Part shown: piece by piece, positions 51,686 through 61,432 of the stretch | How positions within the stretch are numbered: the stretch's first letter is position 1 | Layout: every line of letters starts with the position of its first letter | Source of the DNA: an uncultured Lachnospiraceae bacterium | Lineage (GTDB): Bacteria > Bacillota > Clostridia > Lachnospirales > Lachnospiraceae | DNA: 64,000 bases | Assembly: GCA_945919075.1 (NCBI GenBank) | Contig: CAMEIX010000017.1 | Span: 1-64,000 of the forward strand | Reading direction: 5' to 3' | Translations under genes and position numbers: made by a program | The notes under the pieces: model-generated | The model's database searches: none | The model's input: only the letters and a program-made list of their open reading frames with translations | Told to the model about the DNA's origin: nothing

Positions 51686-53071
51686 TTAGAATCTGAAATA
51701 CAGGAACGGATTAAAGGAACCGTCAATCAGAAATGCGCTGCAAACGGCAAGCAGTGCAAGCAAAACGGCGGGCTCTAGAAAACTTTCGCCAAACCATTTT
51801 TTTGCCGCTTTTGCGGGAAGCGGGGTGGAACCGAGAAGGCCAATCAGAATAAGAATGGCATAACTGCTTAGGTAATACAGGGTTTCGGTGCTTATAAGCG
51901 GAAGACCTGCAAATCCAAACATGGACCCAAGGGTTGCAAGGGCTGCCGGCACGTTTGGAGAATCAAAGAATACAAAACTAAGCAGTACAAAAAACATTAC
52001 ATAAAGATGGGGGATAACCCCGCTTTTCGGTAGTTTCTTTAACAGCCACAGTTTTTCCAGAACAAGGAGAATGGCAAAGTAAAGGCCCCACAAAATAAAG
52101 TTCCAGCTTGCGCCATGCCAGAACCCGGTTGCCATCCAGACAATCAGAATGTTAAAAATCCATTTCGGTTTGGATACCCGGTTTCCTCCAAGCGGGATGT
52201 AGAGATAATCCCGAAACCAGGAGCCTAAGGTCATATGCCATCTGCGCCAGAACTCCGTGATGTTTCTCGAAATGTAGGGGTAATTAAAATTCTCCGGAAA
52301 TTGGAAGCCAAATACATGCCCAAGTCCGATGGCCATGTCCGAATAACCGGAAAAGTCAAAGTAAACATGCAGGGTATAGGCAATGGCATAAACCCAGGCA
52401 AAGACCAGGGATTTATCGTTACTTGCTTTATAGATATTGACCAGCTGGGCTAAGGTATTGGCAAGAAGGATTTTCTTGGTAAGCCCCAGTACAAAACGAC
52501 GGATTCCCAGAGAGATTTCTTCTATGCTGTGGGTTCGTTTTTTTAGCTGCGGTGCTATGTCGGCATAGCGCACGATGGGACCTGCGATGAGCTGGGGAAA
52601 CATGGCAGCATAAGCCGCAAAATCTATGAGATTTTTCTGTGCCGGGACATCCTTTCTGTAAACATCCACGGTGTAGCTTAAAATCTGAAAGGTATAGAAG
52701 CTGATTCCGATGGGCAGAGCAATCTTAAGCAGGGGAACGGACATTCCGGTTAATGCATTAAAGTTTGCAAGAAAAAAGTCCGTATATTTGCAATAGCCTA
52801 AAAGGAAAAGGCTAAACAAAACAGAAACGGTCAAAATGATTTTTGACCGTTTGGGATTACTATCGGAGTACCTTTCAATCAGTATCCCGCAAATGTAACC
52901 CTGCAGAATGGAAACCATCATGAAAACCAAAAAGCGGGGCTCCCCCCAGGCATAGAAAAACAAACTGGAGAAAAGCAGGACCGCATTTTTCAATTTCTCA
53001 GGTGCCAAAAAGTAAAACAGGATTACAACAGGCAAAAAATAGAATAAAAACGGAATACTGGAAAAAATCAT
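51686..53071 (-). CDS. MBOAT O-acyltransferase (AlgI-like)
   Basis: 461 residues with about eleven membrane segments. Starts FSSIPFLFYFLPVVILFYF, and has NITEFWRRWHMTLGSWFRDYLYIPLGGNR split near 250-280 and the catalytic histidine in TGFWHGASWNFILWG near 313. These are the diagnostic MBOAT motifs of the AlgI/PatA group. It transfers acyl (usually acetyl) groups from a cytoplasmic donor through the membrane to an external carrier or polymer. It is co-transcribed with the DHHW gene downstream and preceded by a lipoprotein gene 36 nt upstream. Confidence 0.94.
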   Translation of the reverse strand: MIFSSIPFLFYFLPVVILFYFLAPEKLKNAVLLFSSLFFYAWGEPRFLVFMMVSILQGYICGILIERYSDSNPKRSKIILTVSVLFSLFLLGYCKYTDFFLANFNALTGMSVPLLKIALPIGISFYTFQILSYTVDVYRKDVPAQKNLIDFAAYAAMFPQLIAGPIVRYADIAPQLKKRTHSIEEISLGIRRFVLGLTKKILLANTLAQLVNIYKASNDKSLVFAWVYAIAYTLHVYFDFSGYSDMAIGLGHVFGFQFPENFNYPYISRNITEFWRRWHMTLGSWFRDYLYIPLGGNRVSKPKWIFNILIVWMATGFWHGASWNFILWGLYFAILLVLEKLWLLKKLPKSGVIPHLYVMFFVLLSFVFFDSPNVPAALATLGSMFGFAGLPLISTETLYYLSSYAILILIGLLGSTPLPAKAAKKWFGESFLEPAVLLALLAVCSAFLIDGSFNPFLYFRF

Positions 53072-53107
53072 AAGATACTCCTATCGTTATACAATATCCT
53101 TGTTCAA

Positions 53108-53797
53108 TTACAAAATATCTTTTTCTACTTCCACGGAAGCATTGGGATAAGCTTCCATCAGCTTATTCTTGAAGTTTTCGATATTGTCGGTTTTACCGAA
53201 CATGGAAACTACGGTGTTATCCACCCGGATAATCACTAATTTGTCCGGGAAACCACACATCCACTGTCTTTCGGAAATATGGGTGTCCAGCGCGTTTATT
53301 ACATCCATGACGTCTGCTTCGTCTGCCACATGGAAAGCGGCACCGGTAAAGGTATTGGCATTCATCATATGCATAAGAGAAGCAGCAGAATCTACTTTAT
53401 CCAAAACATCTGCAGGAAGTCCCAGAGCAGCATCCACTGCTTCGGCATCTTCCAGACTATAAGCAGAGGGCTCGTCCATTTTATTGTTTTCTTCCGAGAA
53501 GTCACCACCGGCAGCGGGGAATTTGTCCTCTTCCTCAAAAAGATTCCATGCACTGCTTAAAACGGCAACCGGATCATCGGAAGAACCGCTCTCGGAACCG
53601 TTATCTTCTGCCGCACCATCGCTCTCTGTGCCGGTACTATCTTCGGTATCTTCTACAGAATCTTCCACGGATTCCATGGTATCGGAAACCTCTGTGGAAG
53701 GAGTCTGATTCTGGGTGTCGTCCTCTTTTTTGCTGCCGCATGCAACAAGGGAAAGAACCATAACACCGGTTAATAATAATACTGTTAATTTTTTCAT
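53108..53797 (-). CDS. Secreted lipoprotein associated with MBOAT/DHHW genes
   Basis: 229 residues, CGGAGGT before the ATG. Lipoprotein signal with lipobox LVAC (C20), then a long acidic S/E/D/T-rich spacer (about 22-75) and a compact C-terminal domain (about 105-229) ending with FGKTDNIENFKNKLMEAYPNASV. The spacer suggests a domain held away from the membrane. The C-terminal part resembles small lipoproteins often placed next to MBOAT genes in Lachnospiraceae (DUF4358-like), but I cannot confirm the family. Upstream gene of the three-gene minus-strand acyl-transfer cluster. Function unknown. Confidence 0.8.
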   Translation of the reverse strand: MKKLTVLLLTGVMVLSLVACGSKKEDDTQNQTPSTEVSDTMESVEDSVEDTEDSTGTESDGAAEDNGSESGSSDDPVAVLSSAWNLFEEEDKFPAAGGDFSEENNKMDEPSAYSLEDAEAVDAALGLPADVLDKVDSAASLMHMMNANTFTGAAFHVADEADVMDVINALDTHISERQWMCGFPDKLVIIRVDNTVVSMFGKTDNIENFKNKLMEAYPNASVEVEKDIL

Positions 53798-53971
53798 AAT
53801 AACCTCCGTAAAACATGTAGTATTTTTATTGTAACAAAAGAGTTACGAAAAATATACATGGTATTTATGGGTTTTTTAAAATTATTTTTTCTGGAAAATA
53901 TTACCCACCGGGTGTATGATGGACATGGTCTTATTATGGCAGAATTTTGAAGGGAATATACGGAGAAACAA

Positions 53972-54727
53972 ATGCAGAAGAATTATCCTTATTTATATGA
54001 AACTCATTTACATACCTGCCAGGGAAGTAAATGCGCAAAGTCCACAGGACGGGAAATGGCGAAGGCAGCAAAGGAAGCAGGATATGCCGGCATATTTGTG
54101 ACGGATCATAACTGGTACGGGAACTGTGCCGTTGACAATACGCTGCCATGGGAAGAGTTTGTGACAGAATTTAAGAAAGGATATGAGGATGCAAAAGCCT
54201 GGGGAGATGCCAATGATTTTGCCGTATTTTTCGGCTATGAAGCAGGGTATGGCGGACCGGAGTTTCTGATTTATGGAATTTCGCCCGAATGGCTGCTTGC
54301 ACACCCCGAAATTAAGGATGCCTCTATCGAAGAGCAGTATCGGCTGGTGCATGAAGCAGGAGGTATGGTGATTCAGGCTCATCCTTACAGGGAAGCCTGG
54401 TATATTTCGGAAGTGAAGGTGTTTCCGGACTGGGTGGATGGGGTGGAAGGTGTGAATGCTACCCATTCTAATTCAAAGAGTGCAAGCCATAACAATCCAC
54501 TCTATGACAGGCGTGCCATTGCCTATGCAACGAAACATAATCTGCCTATGACAGCGGGGTCCGATATTCATACTACCGAACTGCTTGGAGGCGGTGTGGC
54601 ATTTTCTCGTAAACTGTCTTCCGGAGAGGACTATTGCAGGGCCATACTTTCCGGGGAGGATTACCTGCTTACAAATGGTGAGGTCTGGTACGATAAAAAG
54701 GGAAATGTCAAGAAGGAGGAATCGTAA
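53972..54727 (+). CDS. PHP-domain phosphoesterase
   Basis: 251 residues. PHP metal-binding motifs in order: ETHLHTCQGSKC (H-x-H, about residues 10-21), FVTDHNW (D-H, near 43), FFGYEAGY (E), IQAHPYREAW (H, near 133) and TAGSDIHTT (D-H, near 192). The order and spacing fit a complete trinuclear PHP site of the YciV/TrpH-like group, which hydrolyses 3',5'-nucleoside bisphosphates or sugar phosphates. A weak SD (ACGGAG) precedes the ATG. It is followed by a GNAT gene with no gap. Substrate unknown. Confidence 0.9.
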   Translation: MQKNYPYLYETHLHTCQGSKCAKSTGREMAKAAKEAGYAGIFVTDHNWYGNCAVDNTLPWEEFVTEFKKGYEDAKAWGDANDFAVFFGYEAGYGGPEFLIYGISPEWLLAHPEIKDASIEEQYRLVHEAGGMVIQAHPYREAWYISEVKVFPDWVDGVEGVNATHSNSKSASHNNPLYDRRAIAYATKHNLPMTAGSDIHTTELLGGGVAFSRKLSSGEDYCRAILSGEDYLLTNGEVWYDKKGNVKKEES

Positions 54728-55210
54728 GTGGAACTGACGGAATTGGGGATAGAGGAACTGGACGAGGCCTTTGGACTGTATCAGGAAGCCATTGGGGAAC
54801 CCGGTTGTGTTTGGGATGAATACTACCCTCAGAAAGCACAGATCAAAGAGGATATAGAAGAACATTGTCTGTATGGCATAAGGGATGAAAACGGAAAAAT
54901 CATGGGCATAGTTGCAAGGGATCGTGATGAGGATATTGACGGACTTTCCTGCTGGAACAAAGAATGGATGCCGGGAGCAGAACTGGCAAGACTGGTGGTG
55001 GCAAAGGAATACCAGAACCGGGGACTGGCAAGACTTTTAATTACGAAGATGCAGAAGGTGCTGAAAGCACAGGGATTTAAAAGTGTGCATTATCTGGTGG
55101 CTGAAGTTAATTACCGAGCCAGAAAATCCTATGAGAAACTTTCTTTTGAGTTAAAAGGGGAAACGGATCTTTGGGGGCATCATTATCTTTGTTATGAGAA
55201 AGAATTGTAG
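54728..55210 (+). CDS. GNAT family N-acetyltransferase
   Basis: 160 residues from a GTG at 54728, directly after the PHP stop, with AAGGAGG 8 nt upstream. Acetyl-CoA binding motif A is ELARLVVAKEYQNRGLARLLITKM (about residues 78-101), with the Q/R-x-x-G-x-G/A turn as NRGLARL, and motif B follows (FKSVHYLVAEVNYRARKSYEKLSF). It transfers an acetyl group to an amine of unknown identity. Co-transcribed with the PHP gene. Confidence 0.9.
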   Translation: MELTELGIEELDEAFGLYQEAIGEPGCVWDEYYPQKAQIKEDIEEHCLYGIRDENGKIMGIVARDRDEDIDGLSCWNKEWMPGAELARLVVAKEYQNRGLARLLITKMQKVLKAQGFKSVHYLVAEVNYRARKSYEKLSFELKGETDLWGHHYLCYEKEL

Positions 55211-55316
55211 GTATTTCAAATTTTGAAAAAGTTTATAGTTTTTTAATTGACTTGTATCTAACGTAAAAATACAATTTAGATTAATGTGAGGAAAATTGTG
55301 GAAGGGAAAGAAAGGT

Positions 55317-57356
55317 ATGGGTCAGATTTTTAAATATTTAAAAGAAGCTTGGCCGCAGGCAGTTATTATTTTCTTATTGCTGATCGTCCAGGCTTTTTGT
55401 GATTTGGAATTGCCCCAATACACATCTAAAATTGTGGATGTGGGTATCGGACAGGGAGGTATCGAGTATGCTGCGCCTGAGAAGATGAGTGGGGAAACCT
55501 ACCGGATGATGCAAACCATCATGTCCGAAGAAGAAAAGGAAATGATGGATTCTTATTACCGGGAGGATGAGGACGGTCATTACATCCTCGTGGATACGAA
55601 GGAAAAGGCTAAGAAAGAAATTGATGACTTTGTAAAAGAAAAACTGGCGGCGCAGTTACCGGACGGGAATGAATCCTTTGTATCTGCGGCAGCCGTACAG
55701 TTTGTAAAGGCAGAATATGAGAAGGTGGGTGTGGATACCGATAAGGTGCAGACCGATTATCTGTGGTCTGTGGGACTTAAAATGTTAGGTCTTTCCGCAC
55801 TGATGTTAATTGTGGCAGTTCTAGTGGGATTCTTTGCATCCAAGACCGGTGCCAAAATCGGACGAAATTTGCGCGAAAGGGTATTCGGAAAGGTGGTATC
55901 GTTTTCCGGAGCGGAAATTGATAAATTTTCCACGGCGTCTCTGATTACAAGGTGTACCAATGATATTCAGCAGATTCAGATGGTAACCATTATGTTCCTC
56001 CGCATGGTTCTTTATGCTCCCATTATCGGTGTGGGTGGTGTTATCCGTGTAATGAATACGGGAACAGGAATGGGATGGCTCATCGGCGTAGCGGTAGGAG
56101 CGATAATGGCACTGGTTATGGTGCTTTTAGTAGTGGCTATGCCGAAGTTTAAGAGTATGCAGACCCTGGTGGATAAACTGAATCTGGTGTCTCGGGAAAT
56201 CCTCACCGGTATTCCGGTCATCCGTGCGTTCAGCCGGGAGAAGTACGAAGAGGAACGGTTTGACAAAGCCAGCAGAAATTTAATGAAAACGCAGCTCTTT
56301 ACCGGACGTGTCATGAACTTTATGATGCCGGTTATGATGTTGATTATGAACGGAATATCCGTGGCCATTATCTGGTTTGGCGGCAAAGGTATTTCTGCAG
56401 GAAATCTGCAGGTCGGGGAAATGCTTGCTTTTATCACCTACACCATGCAGATTGTAATGTCCTTCTTAATGCTAACCATGATCTCCATTATTTTACCCAG
56501 AGCGGGTGTGGCTGCAAACCGTATTGAAGAGGTAATCCGTACCGAAGCCGGTGTAAGGGATAAGGAAGAGGTAAAGGATGAAGCACTTTCCGATGTGAAG
56601 GGCGAGATTACCTTTGAACATGTGAATTTCCGCTATCCCGGTGCGGGAGAGGATGCCTTACATGATTTGAATTTTACGGCAAAGAGCGGGCAGACGACAG
56701 CCATTATCGGTAGTACGGGCTGTGGCAAATCCACATTGATGAACCTGATTCCACGGTTCTATGATGTGACAGGCGGCAGGATTATGTTAGATGGGATTGA
56801 TATCCGCGACATTTCCCAGAAGAAACTCCGCAGCGTGCTCGGATTTGTTCCGCAGAAGGCAGTATTGTTTTCCGGAACCATAGACTCCAATATTAAATAT
56901 TCCGGACCGGAAGTCAGTGATGAAAAGAGGGATGAGGCAGCCCTTATTGCACAGGCTGTGGAATTTATAGAGAGCAAACCCCAGAAATACGAAGCCCCCA
57001 TTTCACAGGGCGGAACCAATGTTTCCGGCGGACAGAAGCAGCGTCTTTCCATTGCAAGGGCAATTGCGAAGCAACCCAAAGTATTTTTATTTGATGACAG
57101 TTTTTCGGCACTGGACTTTAAGACGGATGCGGCACTCAGAAAGGCACTCCATGAAAAGGTGAAGGATGCCACCGTACTGATTGTGGCACAGCGCATCAGT
57201 ACTATCTTACATGCGGACCAGATTCTGGTATTGGATAACGGCACCATTGTAGGAAAAGGAACCCATGAGGAATTGCTGCAAAACTGTGAGGCATATCAGG
57301 AAATCGCAAGATCCCAGCTTTCCGAAAAAGAACTGAAAGGGGGCGCATCCGTATGA
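55317..57356 (+). CDS. Heterodimeric ABC exporter subunit with degenerate catalytic site
   Basis: 679 residues from the ATG at 55317; a TTG at 55296 with GAGG upstream is possible. Type IV exporter half: membrane segment near 15-35, an inserted extracytoplasmic domain of about 110 residues (35-145) between helices 1 and 2, five further helices to about 400, then the ATPase domain. Walker A GSTGCGKST begins at 465 and the signature is VSGGQKQR (intact). Walker B is FLFDD with aspartate D594 where the catalytic glutamate should be, so its own ATP site is weak or inactive. The insertion and the D-for-E change resemble BmrD/TM288-type partners. It overlaps the next gene by 4 nt and works as a heterodimer with it. 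Drug or lipid export is likely. Confidence 0.93.
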   Translation: MGQIFKYLKEAWPQAVIIFLLLIVQAFCDLELPQYTSKIVDVGIGQGGIEYAAPEKMSGETYRMMQTIMSEEEKEMMDSYYREDEDGHYILVDTKEKAKKEIDDFVKEKLAAQLPDGNESFVSAAAVQFVKAEYEKVGVDTDKVQTDYLWSVGLKMLGLSALMLIVAVLVGFFASKTGAKIGRNLRERVFGKVVSFSGAEIDKFSTASLITRCTNDIQQIQMVTIMFLRMVLYAPIIGVGGVIRVMNTGTGMGWLIGVAVGAIMALVMVLLVVAMPKFKSMQTLVDKLNLVSREILTGIPVIRAFSREKYEEERFDKASRNLMKTQLFTGRVMNFMMPVMMLIMNGISVAIIWFGGKGISAGNLQVGEMLAFITYTMQIVMSFLMLTMISIILPRAGVAANRIEEVIRTEAGVRDKEEVKDEALSDVKGEITFEHVNFRYPGAGEDALHDLNFTAKSGQTTAIIGSTGCGKSTLMNLIPRFYDVTGGRIMLDGIDIRDISQKKLRSVLGFVPQKAVLFSGTIDSNIKYSGPEVSDEKRDEAALIAQAVEFIESKPQKYEAPISQGGTNVSGGQKQRLSIARAIAKQPKVFLFDDSFSALDFKTDAALRKALHEKVKDATVLIVAQRISTILHADQILVLDNGTIVGKGTHEELLQNCEAYQEIARSQLSEKELKGGASV

Positions 57357-59215
57357 GCGGAGAAAATGTAAGAAAACCGGGCGGACCCCGACGGGGACCC
57401 ATGGGACATGGTCCCGGAGGCGGGATGATGCCGGGAGAAAAGGCGAAGGACTTTAAAGGAACCATAGTAAAACTGATTCAATACATGGGAGCCTTTCGGT
57501 ATGCCATTCTTGTAGTGATGATTTTTGCAGTAGGCAGTACCTTATTTAATATTGTGGGCCCGAAGGTCATGAGCAAAGCCACCACGGAACTGTTTAACGG
57601 TCTTATGGCAAAGTTTCAGGGAATCGGGGATATTGACTTTACCAAGATCGGAAAGATTCTTCTGACGGTATTGATTTTATATATCATTAGTGCATTTCTG
57701 TCCTTTTTGCAGGGATATGTGATGACCGGAGTATCCCAGAAACTCAGCTACCGTTTCCGTAAGGAGATTTCCGAAAAGATTAACCGCATGCCTTTAGCTT
57801 ATTTTGAGTCCAAAACGGTGGGCGATGTTCTTTCCCGTATTACCAATGATGTGGATACTCTGGGACAGAGCTTAAGCCAGAGTGTTACCACCCTGATAAC
57901 CTCGGTTACCACCTTGATCGGCGTGCTGGTGATGATGCTTTCCATCAGTCCTCTCATGACACTGATTGCACTGGTGATGCTTCCCGTTTCCGGTATGTTA
58001 ATTGGTGTGGTAATGAAATTTTCCCAGAAGTATTTCGTAACCCAGCAGGAATATCTGGGGAAAATTAACGGACAGATTGAAGAAACCTTCAGCGGCCAGA
58101 ATATCGTGAAGGCCTTTAACAAAGAAGAGGATGTTTTAAAGGAATTTGGGGATACCAACCGGATTCTTTACCAGTCGGCATGGAAGTCCCAGTTTTTATC
58201 CGGACTGATGCAGCCGATAATGATGTTTGTGGGGAACCTGGGGTATGTGGCAGTGGCGGTAAGCGGCAGCATTCTGGCCATTCGAAGTGTCATTGAAGTG
58301 GGAGAGATCCAGGCATTTATTCAATATGTGAAAAATTTTACCAACCCCATTACCCAGTTGGCACAGGTCTCCAATATGTTTCAGTCCACTGCGGCAGCGG
58401 CAGAGAGGGTCTTCGAGTTCTTAGAAGAAGCAGAGGAAGAGACGACGGTGGAAAATCCGGTTAAGCTTACGGATATCCGGGGCGAAGTTCGCTTTGAAAA
58501 TGTAGAGTTCGGTTACAATCCGGACAAAATCATTATCAAAAATTTCTCCTGTGATGTAAAACCGGGTCAGACAGTTGCTATTGTAGGCCCCACCGGTGCC
58601 GGCAAGACTACCATGGTAAAACTGCTTATGCGTTTCTATGATGTCAATAAGGGAGCCATTCTGGTGGATGGGCACAATATCAAGGATTTCAACAGAAGTG
58701 ACTTAAGGGAGCAGTTTGGCATGGTATTGCAGGATACCTGGCTGTTTAAGGGAACCATTATGGAAAACATCCGCTATGGTAAGCTGGATGCGACGGATGA
58801 GGAAGTGATTGCAGCAGCCAAAGCCGCTCATGCGCATCACTTTATTCAGACGCTTCCGGGCGGCTATGAGATGGAACTTGCGGAGGATGCCAGCAATGTA
58901 TCCCAGGGACAGCGACAGCTTTTAACCATTGCAAGAGCGATTCTGGCAGATAATCCGATTTTGATTTTAGACGAAGCAACCAGTTCCGTGGACACCAGAA
59001 CCGAAGGACGTATCCAGAGAGCCATGAACAATCTCATGAAAGGGCGTACCAGTTTCGTGATTGCACACCGCCTCTCCACCATCAAAGATGCGGACGTGAT
59101 TTTAGTTATGAAGGACGGTGATATTGTAGAACAGGGAAATCATGAGGAGCTTCTTCGTAAGAACGGATTTTATGCGGCCTTGTACAATTCCCAGTTTGAA
59201 GAAGCGACAGCCTGA
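57353..59215 (+). CDS. Heterodimeric ABC exporter subunit with consensus Walker B
   Basis: 620 residues, ATG overlapping the previous stop (ATGA). A glycine/proline-rich start (about 1-25, MSGENVRKPGGPRRGP then MGHGPGGGMMPG) precedes six helices (about 45-345) and the ATPase domain. Walker A GPTGAGKTT is at 412-420 and Walker B is LILDEATSSVD with catalytic E541. The signature reads VSQGQRQ instead of SGGQ. In the heterodimer the good Walker B here pairs with the intact signature of the first subunit to form the active site, and the altered signature pairs with the altered Walker B of the first subunit, forming the degenerate site. This reciprocity supports a true one-active-site exporter. 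Confidence 0.95.
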   Translation: MSGENVRKPGGPRRGPMGHGPGGGMMPGEKAKDFKGTIVKLIQYMGAFRYAILVVMIFAVGSTLFNIVGPKVMSKATTELFNGLMAKFQGIGDIDFTKIGKILLTVLILYIISAFLSFLQGYVMTGVSQKLSYRFRKEISEKINRMPLAYFESKTVGDVLSRITNDVDTLGQSLSQSVTTLITSVTTLIGVLVMMLSISPLMTLIALVMLPVSGMLIGVVMKFSQKYFVTQQEYLGKINGQIEETFSGQNIVKAFNKEEDVLKEFGDTNRILYQSAWKSQFLSGLMQPIMMFVGNLGYVAVAVSGSILAIRSVIEVGEIQAFIQYVKNFTNPITQLAQVSNMFQSTAAAAERVFEFLEEAEEETTVENPVKLTDIRGEVRFENVEFGYNPDKIIIKNFSCDVKPGQTVAIVGPTGAGKTTMVKLLMRFYDVNKGAILVDGHNIKDFNRSDLREQFGMVLQDTWLFKGTIMENIRYGKLDATDEEVIAAAKAAHAHHFIQTLPGGYEMELAEDASNVSQGQRQLLTIARAILADNPILILDEATSSVDTRTEGRIQRAMNNLMKGRTSFVIAHRLSTIKDADVILVMKDGDIVEQGNHEELLRKNGFYAALYNSQFEEATA

Positions 59216-59282
59216 TTATCACCGATGAAATAATTCATAGGTAATAATGCATTGTGGTACTTCCTTTTTGGCCCTTTTTATG

Positions 59283-59288
59283 GTACAA
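59283..59288 (+). promoter_or_regulatory. Likely -10 of the HD-GYP gene
   Basis: TACAAT at 59283-59288 lies about 36 nt before the preferred start and inside the longer reading frame, which argues against the upstream start at 59252. No strong -35 is evident. Confidence 0.4.
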
Positions 59289-59323
59289 TAATTGCTATGG
59301 AAGAATTGGAGAGGGAAACACTT

Positions 59324-60616
59324 ATGAGGGCTGAACTTGTTACAACAGAAGATATATTTAACGTCATCAGTAAGACCCTTGGCATTATGAGTGCCAAGGT
59401 TCTTTCTCATGGTGAAATTGTTGCATATATTTTTTATAATATGTTAAAAGAGGAGGCCTCATATTCGGATAATGAACTGGCAGAGTGGACCATGATTGCC
59501 ATGCTCCACGATATTGGTGCGATTAAGACGGACGGCACCAATGTGGATCTTTCTGTTCTGGAGACCAAGAATGTGTGGGCACACTCCATCTATGGGTATC
59601 TGTTTTTAAGATATCTGTCACCGGTAGGCTCCAAAGCGGATGCGGTATTATACCACCACCTTGCCTACAATCTGCATAATCAGATCAGTTGTCCATACAT
59701 GAAGGAAGCGGAATACCTGACCCTTGCTGATAAGATGGATGTCTTTATGCGTACGGATATCCCGGGTATGGAGAGGGACTATTTTGCCAAAAAGGCAGGG
59801 ATTGACTTTTCACCTTCCGCCATGGACCGGTTTAACCGTGCCCAGAAGCATTTTAAATTCCTGGAGAAATTAAAGACCGAGGCATATCGTGAAGAAATGC
59901 GCGAAATCTTCCGGAAGGTTACCTTCAGCGAAAAGCAGAAGAGAGGATTTCTCGAAATGTTAGTATATGCTATCGATTTCAGAAGCCAGCAGACGGTTAT
60001 CCATACCATGTCGACAAAGGCATTTTCCCTGGAAATCGGAAAACTGATGCGGGTTAATAAAAGAGATATGGATGCCCTTTATTACGGTTCCCTGCTCCAT
60101 GATATTGGTAAGATTGCCATTCCGCTCAGCATTTTGGAATGTCCCAGGAGACTGACGGATGAAGAGATGCGGATTATGAAGGCGCATGTAATCATTACGG
60201 ACCGGATATTAAACGGGGTGTTGGATGAGAAGGTTGCCAGAATTGCCACAAGACACCACGAGAAGCTGGATGGCAGCGGGTATCCTTTAGGGCTGAAAGA
60301 GACAGAACTTTCTAATTTGGAACAGTATGTTGCGGTGGCGGATATTCTGAGTGCTCTTTACAGTAAGAGAAGTTATAAGGAAGCTTTTCCGCCGGAGAAG
60401 GTAAAGGGGATTTTGCAGTCTGATGCGGATAACGGCAAAATCAATAAAGAAGCGGTGAAAGCGGTTATCGATAATTTTGATATGATTACCAGAAACTATG
60501 AGACCGAACGAAATGATACCATGGAACGGTATAAAGAAATCTTAGATCAGTATGACAGCATCTATCAGAAATTTAAGGTGATTGATGTAAAACAATATTA
60601 CAGGGATAAGATATAG
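59324..60616 (+). CDS. Dual HD protein with C-terminal HD-GYP domain
   Basis: 430 residues from the ATG at 59324 (GGAGAGG upstream); starts at 59297 and 59252 are alternatives without an SD. The N-terminal half (about 15-180) is an HD-like domain with MIAMLHDIGAIKT, HSIYGYLFLRYL and YHHLAYN. The C-terminal half (about 230-390) is HD-GYP, with LLHDIGKIAIP, KAHVIITDRIL and the diagnostic HHEKLDGSGYP. HD-GYP domains hydrolyse c-di-GMP to GMP using two or three metals. Both halves keep their HD residues. It stands opposite to the diguanylate cyclase at 783 in function. It is followed after 41 nt by two AIM24-family genes. Confidence 0.93.
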   Translation: MRAELVTTEDIFNVISKTLGIMSAKVLSHGEIVAYIFYNMLKEEASYSDNELAEWTMIAMLHDIGAIKTDGTNVDLSVLETKNVWAHSIYGYLFLRYLSPVGSKADAVLYHHLAYNLHNQISCPYMKEAEYLTLADKMDVFMRTDIPGMERDYFAKKAGIDFSPSAMDRFNRAQKHFKFLEKLKTEAYREEMREIFRKVTFSEKQKRGFLEMLVYAIDFRSQQTVIHTMSTKAFSLEIGKLMRVNKRDMDALYYGSLLHDIGKIAIPLSILECPRRLTDEEMRIMKAHVIITDRILNGVLDEKVARIATRHHEKLDGSGYPLGLKETELSNLEQYVAVADILSALYSKRSYKEAFPPEKVKGILQSDADNGKINKEAVKAVIDNFDMITRNYETERNDTMERYKEILDQYDSIYQKFKVIDVKQYYRDKI

Positions 60617-60657
60617 CATTCATAAACTATAAATTCAAAAAAGAGAGGGAAGGGAAA

Positions 60658-61422
60658 ATGTTCCAGTTAAACAATTTTTATGACAACGGAAACATGAAAT
60701 GTATCAGTCAGATGGGGTGTTATAAACTTTTCGAACATGAGAGGGATTTAAGTGTGTCACCTGCCAGTGCAGTCAATGCTTATTTTGCTTCTGAAATGAA
60801 TGTTCGGAAGAGACAGGTTCTTGCACAGCTTTCCGGTACAAACGGTGTTATCACCCAGGCAGGAGCCATGCAATGGACTTTGGGGAATGTCCAGATGAAT
60901 ACCAATGTAAAGGGTGTGGGTAACTTCCTTGGAAATATGGCGAAAGCCGCAGTGACAAAGGAATCCACCGTGAAGCCGGTTTACTTCGGAAACGGTCTTT
61001 TGATGTTAGAGCCTACGTATAAGCATATTATTTTCCTGGATATTGCACAGTGGGGCGGTTCTGTAGTTCTGGATGATGGTCTTTTCCTTGCCTGCGACAC
61101 GACCATTCAGCATTCCGTGGTGGCACGGAATAATGTTTCTTCCGCAGTATTTGGCGGAGAGGGTCTGTTCAATCTCTGTTTATCCGGTCAGCAGGGTATT
61201 GCGGTGCTCGAAAGCCCGGTACCACAGCAGGAGCTGATTGCATTCAATTTGCAGGATGATGTGGTTAAAATTGACGGTAATATGGCTATTGCATGGTCAA
61301 GCAGCCTGCAGTTTACGGTAGAAAAATCCGGTAAGTCATTGCTTGGCTCTGCGGTTTCCGGTGAAGGACTTGTAAATGTTTACAGAGGCACGGGTACAAT
61401 CCTGATGGCTCCTACAGCATAG
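60658..61422 (+). CDS. AIM24 family protein, copy 1
   Basis: 254 residues, GAGGGAAGGG before the ATG. The whole protein is an AIM24 (PF01987) beta-rich domain: MNVRKRQVLAQLSG, GAMQWTLGNVQMN, VYFGNGLLMLEPTYKHI, then the repeated NVSSAVFGGEGLFNL and SLLGSAVSGEGLVNVYRGTGTILM strands. It has no signal peptide or membrane helix. AIM24 proteins are widespread in bacteria and related to a yeast mitochondrial factor; bacterial function is unknown. It is about two thirds identical to the next gene, pointing to tandem duplication. Confidence 0.9.
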   Translation: MFQLNNFYDNGNMKCISQMGCYKLFEHERDLSVSPASAVNAYFASEMNVRKRQVLAQLSGTNGVITQAGAMQWTLGNVQMNTNVKGVGNFLGNMAKAAVTKESTVKPVYFGNGLLMLEPTYKHIIFLDIAQWGGSVVLDDGLFLACDTTIQHSVVARNNVSSAVFGGEGLFNLCLSGQQGIAVLESPVPQQELIAFNLQDDVVKIDGNMAIAWSSSLQFTVEKSGKSLLGSAVSGEGLVNVYRGTGTILMAPTA

Positions 61423-61432
61423 GAGGTGTCAG

